Source: Acidulodesulfobacterium_A sp049965795 (lineage in GTDB: Bacteria > SZUA-79 > Acidulodesulfobacterales > Acidulodesulfobacteraceae). Taken from it: a stretch of DNA of 10,808 bases. Position 1 is the first letter of the stretch. Every line of letters begins with the position of its first letter. Under the pieces are notes generated by a model. It made no database searches, was not told where the DNA came from, and was given only the letters and a program-made list of their open reading frames with translations. The stretch spans positions 1-10,808 of the forward strand of contig JBMFVW010000035.1 in the NCBI GenBank assembly GCA_049965795.1, in the 5' to 3' direction. Shown one piece after another: positions 1 through 5,170 of the stretch. Position numbers and translations under genes: made by a program.

Positions 1-51
1 ATATGTATATTAACTGAATAATTACGGGAGTCAGGTCGGCTTCCCCATAAG

Positions 52-78
52 AAAATACTTCGGGTTAATTAGTATTTT
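52..78. promoter_or_regulatory. AT-rich inverted repeat, possible upstream terminator or regulatory hairpin
   Basis: AAAATACT (52-59) is the exact reverse complement of AGTATTTT (71-78), with an 11-nt loop. It lies just left of a stronger dyad and 65 bp before the tauE-like gene. It could be the terminator of a gene outside the window or part of the leader. The stem has only two GC pairs, so the call is weak. Confidence 0.25.
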
Positions 79-81
79 ACA

Positions 82-110
82 TTATTTACATTTTATAAAA
101 ATGTAAATAA
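82..110. promoter_or_regulatory. 13-bp perfect dyad, candidate operator for the tauE-like operon
   Basis: TTATTTACATTTT (82-94) and AAAATGTAAATAA (98-110) are perfect reverse complements around a 3-nt centre (ATA). A 13-bp perfect arm is unlikely by chance even in AT-rich DNA. The dyad ends 32 bp before the start codon at 143, where a repressor such as an ArsR-type dimer could bind and block transcription. It could also fold as an RNA hairpin, but no T-tract follows it. No regulator gene is visible in the window, so the factor is unknown. Confidence 0.45.
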
Positions 111-142
111 AGCAAGCTAACTTTTAATCAGAGGAATAACTT

Positions 143-1048
143 ATGGGAACGCTGCTTTATTATATATCCGGTTCTATATGGGGATTATTTACCGGATTCG
201 TATTTTCCACGGTCGGAGCCGCGGGAGGAATACTTGCAAGTTTCGGATTTATTACCGTTTTGCATATCCATGCCGCCAATTCGGTGAAAGTAATGAGCCA
301 GATTCTCGTTATCGTATCCCCTATAGTAGCTCTTCCCTTATATTTAAGGCAGGATAGGGTTAAACAGATAAGAAGCGTCTTGTTTTATCTCGGTTTCATT
401 ATAGCCGCAGGCGCTATTTTGGGCGCCTTATCCGGTTCATGGTTTTCCAAGAGCTACCTGTCCGAACTTAAATCGTTCAAATACCTCTTCGGGTATCTTA
501 CGTTTTTAGTCGTCGCTTTAATGGTTTATAATATTTTGAAGCAGGGAAAGAAAAAACATGATGAGAGTAAAAAAGAATGCAAGGCGGATAATGCGACCTC
601 AGAGAAAAACAGAAATATCAATATTCCTTCCGTCTTAAAATTTTCCGTTAAAAAAATCGATTTCAGGTGTATAGATAAAGATTACTCAGTAAAGCCTGTT
701 GTTTTATTTATAGCAGGATTTTTCATAGCAGTAATATCATCTATATTCGGCGTAGGAGGCGGTTTTTTAATTGTTCCGTTTTTGACGGACATCATCGGTG
801 TCCCCGTTTTTTTAGCGGCTGGAATAAGTATTCTGGTGGTTTTAATTTCATCTTTAACGAGCGTGTCCAATTATATAAGAATGGGAGTACCGGTTATCGT
901 TCCGGTTTTGGCTGTGACATTGGCCGGCGTTATAATAGGTTCGATAGCAGGGCCTAAAATTTCTCGGCATTTAAATGAAAAAATGCTAAAATATGTTTTA
1001 ATGGTTCTGTTGGTTTTTGTAGGTATATTTTACGTGTTTAAACCTTAA
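143..1048 (+). CDS. TauE/SafE family membrane permease (putative sulfite/organosulfonate exporter)
   Basis: This is a 301-residue inner-membrane protein of the TauE/SafE (TSUP) family, which moves sulfite, sulfonates or other small anions and sulfur compounds across the membrane. The sequence shows two homologous halves, each opening with the family's small-residue/glycine signature: GFVFSTVGAAGG (18-29) and, more typically, SSIFGVGGGFLIVPF (199-213). Hydrophobic segments flank both, giving about eight membrane spans. A hydrophilic, Lys-rich loop at roughly 133-180 separates the halves and is longer than in many relatives. The start is supported by AGAGGA upstream of the ATG. It heads a three-gene run with a thioredoxin-like gene 44 bp downstream and a DUF5714 gene after that. 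The 13-bp dyad upstream suggests repressor control. The substrate cannot be read from sequence; sulfur anions are the family default. Confidence 0.9.
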   Translation: MGTLLYYISGSIWGLFTGFVFSTVGAAGGILASFGFITVLHIHAANSVKVMSQILVIVSPIVALPLYLRQDRVKQIRSVLFYLGFIIAAGAILGALSGSWFSKSYLSELKSFKYLFGYLTFLVVALMVYNILKQGKKKHDESKKECKADNATSEKNRNINIPSVLKFSVKKIDFRCIDKDYSVKPVVLFIAGFFIAVISSIFGVGGGFLIVPFLTDIIGVPVFLAAGISILVVLISSLTSVSNYIRMGVPVIVPVLAVTLAGVIIGSIAGPKISRHLNEKMLKYVLMVLLVFVGIFYVFKP

Positions 1049-1092
1049 TTAATACAATTATTAAAGGTATAAAATTGAGTGGAGGAAGAAAA

Positions 1093-1413
1093 ATGGAACC
1101 CGTAGAAATAAAAATTATTACAAAGTGTCCGCCGCACGGAAGATGCAAAATGTATTCTTCCGTCGTGTGGCTTATAATTTCCAATTTTAAAAACGTTAAA
1201 ATTTCAATTATTCCGTCCGACTATAAAGATGCAAACGATCCGGAGGGACCTTGCGTTATAGTAAATGACAAAATTGTAGAACCGTCTAATACCATTTATG
1301 TTTCGGGCGAAGATTTAGTCAGGGCTTTAAAAGAAGCCGGAGCTGTTGCATATGAGGGGGTTAACCCGGATGTTTCAGCTTTCGACGAGGTAATAGAAAA
1401 ATGTATAAGTTGA
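1093..1413 (+). CDS. Small thioredoxin-fold-like protein with CX5C motif
   Basis: This is a cytoplasmic protein of 106 residues. I chose ATG 1093 because GGAGGA (1081-1086) sits 6 nt before it. A longer reading from TTG 1075 would place the Shine-Dalgarno inside the gene. The N-terminus is a beta strand (VEIKIITKC) followed by CPPHGRC (C12 to C18), where a thioredoxin would carry CxxC. A later GPCVIVNDKIV segment resembles the cis-Pro strand and hairpin of small thioredoxin/glutaredoxin-like proteins, followed by a helix (GEDLVRALKEAG). A third Cys lies in the GPC and a fourth near the C-terminus (KCIS). This suggests a thiol-redox, persulfide- or metal-binding role. Its position between a TauE-type exporter and a Cys-rich DUF5714 protein fits sulfur or thiol chemistry. 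I do not recognise a named family, and the fold is inferred from pattern only. Confidence 0.8.
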   Translation: MEPVEIKIITKCPPHGRCKMYSSVVWLIISNFKNVKISIIPSDYKDANDPEGPCVIVNDKIVEPSNTIYVSGEDLVRALKEAGAVAYEGVNPDVSAFDEVIEKCIS

Positions 1414-1504
1414 TAAAAATTAATAAAATAAATATTATGGAGGAGCGGTTAAAATAACCCGCAAAAAAATGTCTAATACTAATAATACAGAAGGAGTTTC
1501 TTGC

Positions 1505-2386
1505 ATGGAACATGAGCAGGAAACGGAACATAAATCTAATTGCTTAATATGCGGACATCCCCTTGAATATCTGCCTATAGCCGTAGAGCTGGACTGTTTT
1601 TACTGCGGCAAAAAAGAAAAAGGAAGTATAGTCTGTTCGTCGGATAAATCTCATTATGTATGCGACGACTGCCACAATCTATCTTCTTTTAATTATATAA
1701 AAGATTTTATATTATCTACGGAAGGCAAAAATCCTTTTGAAATTGCACTCGATATTTTGAATAATTCAAACGTAACGGTGCCTATGTTAGGATGCCACCA
1801 TGCTTATATTTTAACGGGAGCGGTTTTAGCTTCGTTAAAAAACAGGGGATACGTGCATATTTCCGAAGCCGATATCGAAGAAGCGTTTTACAGGCTCTCG
1901 AAGCAGGCTGTAGGCGGATACTGCGGTTTAAGCGGCGTTTGCGGCATAGTTCCTGCGGGCGGCATAGTATATTCTATTCTAACCGGTTCTGTTTGCGGCA
2001 AGGATAAAGAACAAAAAATAACCATGAAGATTACGGCTCTTCTTTCCAAAGCCGTGTTTGATTTAACCGGACCTTCGTGCTGCAAAGCTTATCTTTTTAA
2101 GGCGTTGGAGATACTATCCGCATCCCTCTACGAAGATTTTAACTTTCTTTTAATAGATAACGACGTTAATATGCCGTGCAGTTTCAAGGAACTGCACCCG
2201 CACGGATGCATGGGGGAAAAGTGCCCTTATTATGCCGGTTCTTATAAAGTTAGCGTTGAAAAGTTAAAAGAAAATTTGAAAGATGCGGCTATAATATCCC
2301 ATGAAACAGTTCCTATTGAGATAAACTTAAAGCTAAATAAATCAAGCCTTGAAAGCGGCGGAAATATACCTGCCGCCCCCTGCTGA
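1505..2386 (+). CDS. DUF5714-like Cys-rich protein with an acquired C-terminal tail
   Basis: This is a soluble 293-residue protein. ATG 1505 is preferred because AAGGAG (1491-1496) is 8 nt upstream; the in-frame ATG at 1469 has no well-placed Shine-Dalgarno. An N-terminal zinc-ribbon-like region has C13xxC16, C31xxC34, C44 and C53xxC56. The core carries the motifs I associate with DUF5714: MLGCHHAY (94-101), VGGYCGLSGVCGIVPAGG (C140, C146), the GPSCCKAY pair (C192, C193), then a CMGEKCPYY motif near residue 240. The many conserved Cys/His suggest a metal or Fe-S site; function is unknown. From about residue 260 to the end, the last 34 residues are identical in protein and DNA to the end of the MtrA-like protein encoded at 9492-10301. 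That part is not expected for the family and was probably acquired by recombination. The family assignment is from memory of the motifs. Confidence 0.85.
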   Translation: MEHEQETEHKSNCLICGHPLEYLPIAVELDCFYCGKKEKGSIVCSSDKSHYVCDDCHNLSSFNYIKDFILSTEGKNPFEIALDILNNSNVTVPMLGCHHAYILTGAVLASLKNRGYVHISEADIEEAFYRLSKQAVGGYCGLSGVCGIVPAGGIVYSILTGSVCGKDKEQKITMKITALLSKAVFDLTGPSCCKAYLFKALEILSASLYEDFNFLLIDNDVNMPCSFKELHPHGCMGEKCPYYAGSYKVSVEKLKENLKDAAIISHETVPIEINLKLNKSSLESGGNIPAAPC

Positions 2387-2491
2387 AAATGATATGCCTT
2401 AAGTTTTAAGGCTGATATGAAAATCTATATAATATTATAAAAAAAGGGTAAAATCATATTTCCGTTTTTATCGATTTTCGGAGGAAATTTT
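2280..2491. repeat. 212-bp perfect direct repeat, left copy
   Basis: By direct reading this segment is identical, base for base, to 10195-10406 (offset 7915), in the same orientation. It contains the last 34 codons and stop of the DUF5714 gene, a short hairpin (2396-2412) and the 3' end of a minus-strand gene that is intact only at the right copy. The sequence upstream of 2280 is unrelated between copies. Downstream, homology resumes at lower identity (2492-2560 with 10583-10650) after a 176-bp segment missing here. This copy is therefore the deleted, decayed version of a larger duplicated block. Confidence 0.97.
2396..2412. terminator. Short hairpin between convergent genes, left copy
   Basis: GCCTTAA (2396-2402) and TTAAGGC (2406-2412) form a perfect 7-bp stem with a 3-nt loop, starting 9 nt after the DUF5714 stop codon. 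Flanking ATAT on both sides could lengthen it with a 2-nt bulge. It lies between convergent reading frames, where a bidirectional terminator is expected, but no strong T-tract follows, so efficiency is uncertain. Confidence 0.45.
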
Positions 2492-2560
2492 AAGCTATTT
2501 TATTTTTTGTTTTTTTAAAACATCGGAAAACATTTTCTTCTAACTCTCATTCCTCTTTAT
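2425..2560 (-). pseudogene. Relic of the minus-strand unknown-gene/nucleotidyltransferase pair
   Basis: This is the remnant of the two overlapping minus-strand genes that are intact at 10340-10808. Positions 2425-2491 keep the last ~22 codons of the small unknown gene. The remaining 176 bp, including its start, are missing at the junction after 2491. Positions 2492-2560 match the 3' part of the nucleotidyltransferase-like gene, still reading ELEENV...KKTKNKIA on the minus strand against ALEENV...KKAKNKIA in the intact copy. Single-base indels shift the frame locally, an in-frame TGA precedes the ELEENV stretch, and a TAA falls at the deletion junction. No plausible protein remains. Homology fades into AT-rich sequence near 2560. 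Confidence 0.7.
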
Positions 2561-2637
2561 ATAATGCCATATTTAGAGGCTTTTTCAAGATTAATCAAGA
2601 TAAATAAAATTATATTTTAATATTCTGCAAATTTAAC

Positions 2638-2669
2638 TTGACTTTATACTATACTATAAGGTTTATAAT
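2638..2669 (+). promoter_or_regulatory. MerR-type promoter/operator upstream of the mercuric reductase gene
   Basis: TTGACT (-35, 2638-2643) and TATAAT (-10, 2664-2669) are near-consensus but separated by 20 bp rather than 17. That over-long spacer is the hallmark of MerR-family promoters, which the metal-bound activator untwists. Within the spacer region, ACTTTATA (2641-2648) and TATAAGGT (2655-2662) form an 8-bp dyad with one mismatch around a 6-nt centre, as expected for a MerR-family operator. The predicted transcript start is near 2676, leaving a leader of about 138 nt before merA. This fits Hg-responsive control of the downstream mer genes. No merR gene is in the window. Confidence 0.7.
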
Positions 2670-2675
2670 TAAAGT

Positions 2676-2813
2676 ATTAAAAGTGGAGTAATAAAAAATA
2701 ATTAAGCTGACGCCTTTTTCGAAAGATTTTTATCAGCAATTTTGAGTAAATATAATTTTCACAGTTAATAAAACAATTATTTATATTAATAAATTAAAAA
2801 TGGAGGCTTTATA
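2676..2813 (+). other. AT-rich 5' leader of merA, no gene seen
   Basis: This is the interval between the predicted mer transcript start and the merA ATG. It is strongly AT-rich, has no convincing reading frame, strong hairpin or riboswitch pattern, and ends with the ribosome-binding site TGGAGG (2801-2806). Confidence 0.35.
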
Positions 2814-4514
2814 ATGAAAAAGATTAAGATTGACATTGAGGGTATGACCTGTGAACACTGCGTGACATCTGTAAATAAAGCGATAAATAGAGTAAAGGGG
2901 GTTATAAAAGTAGATACTTCCTTATTGAAAAAAGAAAGCACGATTTTGGCATTAGACGACATAAAAGTCGAAGATATAAAGAAAAACATAGAGAATGCGG
3001 GCTATACGCCTTTAGCTCATGAAACATCTAATATTTCCGAAACCGAAGTTAGAAAAACGGCAAAATCTGAAGGCGGTCAAACAGGCAGCGGACATAATTA
3101 CGATTATGATTTAATAGTCATAGGCGGAGGCTCTGCAGCTTTTTCATCGGCTATCAAATTTGCCGATGAAGGCAAAAAAGTGTGCGTCATCGAAAACTGG
3201 ATTATCGGCGGAACCTGTTTAAACAGAGGCTGCGTTCCTTCAAAGCATCTTCTGGAAGCCGCAAGAATATATTACGAACCTTTAAGCAATAAATTTAAAG
3301 GTATAGAAACTAAGCAGGCGCATATTGACATAAAAGAACTTATAAAAAGAAAAACCGAACTTCTCAACAGCCTGCGGGAAATGAAATATTACAATGTGTT
3401 AAAAGGTTATAACAATATTACCTTTATAGAAGCCGAAGGAAGATTCGCATCAAAAAATTCCGTAGAGGTTATCCCTAACGATAAAGCGGTTGAATCTTAT
3501 AAAATTACCTCGGATAAATTCATTATTGCAACCGGTTCTACAAATCTGATAATAGACATTAACGGATTAGGAGAGGTCGGCTATCTTACAAACGAAGAAA
3601 TATTAAATCTGGATTATCTGCCTGAAACTCTTTTAATACTTGGCACAAGGGCAGTATCGCTTGAATTTGCGCAGATGTTCAGAAGATTTGGCTCAAATGT
3701 AATAGTAGTAGGTCGTTCCGGCAGGATTTTACTCAACGAAGAGCCTGAAATATCAGAATCGCTTTTGAATATTTTAAAAAACGAAGGTATCGAATTTTTA
3801 CTGAATTCTTCAATAAAACGTCTTTATAAAGACGGCGGTAAAAAATATGCCGATATAGAGACCGAAGAGGGTTTAAGAACGGTTAATTTTAATGAGTTTT
3901 TGATGGCCACGGGCGTTGTAGGAAATACAGAAAACTTAAATTTGGAAGCAGTCGGGGTTGAAACTTACAAGCAGGGTTATATTAAAGTTGACGGCGAACT
4001 TAAAACCACCAATCCCGACATTTACGCATGCGGCGACGTTACCGGTTTAATGAGATTAGTCACGACGGCTGCGTACGACGGCAAGATAGCCGCCGATAAT
4101 ATGCTTCACGGCAAGCATATAAAAGCTGACTACTCTTCCGTTGCGCATACTACATTTACCGACCCGGAAGTGTCTTCAGTAGGATTAACGGAAGAAGCGG
4201 CTATCAAAGAAGGCTATGATGTAATTAAAGTTGTTTTTCCTGTTGAATACGTTCCCAAAGCTCAGGCTATTTTTAAAATAGAAGGCTTGATAAAGATGAT
4301 AGCGGATAAGAAAACTAATAAAGTTCTCGGAATTCATATGCTGGCGCACAACTCATCGGAAACAATCCAGCAGGCAAGCGTCTATTTGCAAAATAGTTAT
4401 ACGATTCAGCAAATCGGCGAGGAAATCGGAGTTTATCCGACTATGGCGGAAGGGCTTAAATTAGCCGCCCAGAGTTTTACTAAAGACGTCAGCAAACTTA
4501 GCTGCTGCGCATAA
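2814..4514 (+). CDS. merA: Mercuric reductase MerA with N-terminal HMA domain
   Basis: This is a cytoplasmic FAD-dependent pyridine nucleotide-disulfide oxidoreductase that reduces Hg(II) to volatile Hg(0) with NAD(P)H. Its 566 residues match the usual length for MerA with one HMA domain. The heavy-metal-associated domain is at about 3-68 with the metal site GMTCEHC (C13, C16), which hands Hg(II) to the core. A short linker follows, then the FAD-binding glycine motif (IVIGGGSAA, 101-109), the redox pair in GGTCLNRGCVPSK (C135, C140), the NAD(P)-binding region (LILGTRAVSLEFA), the second FAD motif (YACGDV) and the dimerisation domain. The C-terminus ends KLSCCA (C564, C565), the Cys pair that captures Hg(II) and separates MerA from other family members. 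TGGAGG lies 7 nt before the ATG. A MerR-type promoter lies upstream and a merT-like gene follows at 98 bp. Confidence 0.95.
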   Translation: MKKIKIDIEGMTCEHCVTSVNKAINRVKGVIKVDTSLLKKESTILALDDIKVEDIKKNIENAGYTPLAHETSNISETEVRKTAKSEGGQTGSGHNYDYDLIVIGGGSAAFSSAIKFADEGKKVCVIENWIIGGTCLNRGCVPSKHLLEAARIYYEPLSNKFKGIETKQAHIDIKELIKRKTELLNSLREMKYYNVLKGYNNITFIEAEGRFASKNSVEVIPNDKAVESYKITSDKFIIATGSTNLIIDINGLGEVGYLTNEEILNLDYLPETLLILGTRAVSLEFAQMFRRFGSNVIVVGRSGRILLNEEPEISESLLNILKNEGIEFLLNSSIKRLYKDGGKKYADIETEEGLRTVNFNEFLMATGVVGNTENLNLEAVGVETYKQGYIKVDGELKTTNPDIYACGDVTGLMRLVTTAAYDGKIAADNMLHGKHIKADYSSVAHTTFTDPEVSSVGLTEEAAIKEGYDVIKVVFPVEYVPKAQAIFKIEGLIKMIADKKTNKVLGIHMLAHNSSETIQQASVYLQNSYTIQQIGEEIGVYPTMAEGLKLAAQSFTKDVSKLSCCA

Positions 4515-4612
4515 TTTTATTATTTATTGTGCAAAGTAGAGTATAAAATATAAACGAAGGCTATATATATCTGATTGCTAATGTAAAAATGACTTTATAA
4601 CGGAGGTCAATT

Positions 4613-5092
4613 ATGAATATTAATGAAAAGAATCCTGTGAAAGAAAAAACCAGAATTGCAGCTGTTATTCCGTCGATTTTTGCAATATTGGGCGGAACAT
4701 GCTGCTGGGCGCCGTTACTTTTAAGCGCCTTAGGCATAAGCGCCGCCGGCGCAAGTTCTTTTGGCGGATTTTCTTCCGCTCTAAAAGGACTTGCCCATTT
4801 CACAAATTATTTTATTATATTAAATATTTTAAGTCTGGCAATAAGTTTCTATTTCGTTTTTATACGGCCAAAACTTAAAAGACAAAAATTACAGAAAGTT
4901 TCGTTAAACGCAAGCCAAAACAATCAAGATAATTTAAGTAATGAAATAGAATGTGAATGTGAACAGCCGGGCTCTAAAGCTGACAAAAGCAACAGGATTA
5001 TGTTTTTTTCCTCTTTAGGTATCACTATTGTTATGTTTGCTTTTTTGTATTTCCTAAAAGGGCATATTTTTATGAAATGGCCGAAAATTTAA
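4613..5092 (+). CDS. merT: MerT-like mercuric ion transporter
   Basis: This is an inner-membrane protein that takes Hg(II) from the periplasm and delivers it to MerA. It has 159 residues, longer than classical MerT (about 116), with three predicted membrane spans at roughly 14-44, 64-85 and 129-149. The first span holds the vicinal Cys pair in GGTCCWAPLL (C30, C31), the site that receives Hg(II) in MerT. The loop before the last span carries CEC (C114, C116), which corresponds to the second, cytoplasmic Cys pair of MerT, here in an extended polar loop of about 40 residues. GGAGG (4602-4606) sets the start. It follows merA, the reverse of the common merT-P-A order, and no merP is present, so the HMA domain of MerA may be the only small Cys carrier. 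A weak sigma70-like pair, TTGTGC (4527) and TATAAA (4549), lies in the gap. Confidence 0.85.
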   Translation: MNINEKNPVKEKTRIAAVIPSIFAILGGTCCWAPLLLSALGISAAGASSFGGFSSALKGLAHFTNYFIILNILSLAISFYFVFIRPKLKRQKLQKVSLNASQNNQDNLSNEIECECEQPGSKADKSNRIMFFSSLGITIVMFAFLYFLKGHIFMKWPKI

Positions 5093-5170
5093 ACTGCAAC
5101 ACACAAAAATAAAAAAACAGAGAAGCATTTACATTTATATGGTATAAGATAGATATAACCCGGAGGGATT

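Noticed and set aside
682..870. Antisense reading frames inside tauE, glgP, the Spy-like gene and others
   Set aside because: They lie fully within well-supported genes, lack ribosome-binding sites and show low-complexity shadow composition.
1469..1504. ATG 1469 as the start of the DUF5714 gene
   Set aside because: The nearest GGAGG is about 25 nt upstream, whereas ATG 1505 has AAGGAG at 8 nt.
2280..2386. The shared 34-residue tail as a C-terminal sorting or localisation signal of the PEP-CTERM type
   Set aside because: It has no hydrophobic helix with basic end, and the identity continues at DNA level into non-coding sequence, so recent duplication explains it better than convergent signal evolution.
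2676..2813. A riboswitch or small RNA in the merA leader
   Set aside because: The leader is AT-rich with no stable stem or recognisable aptamer pattern.
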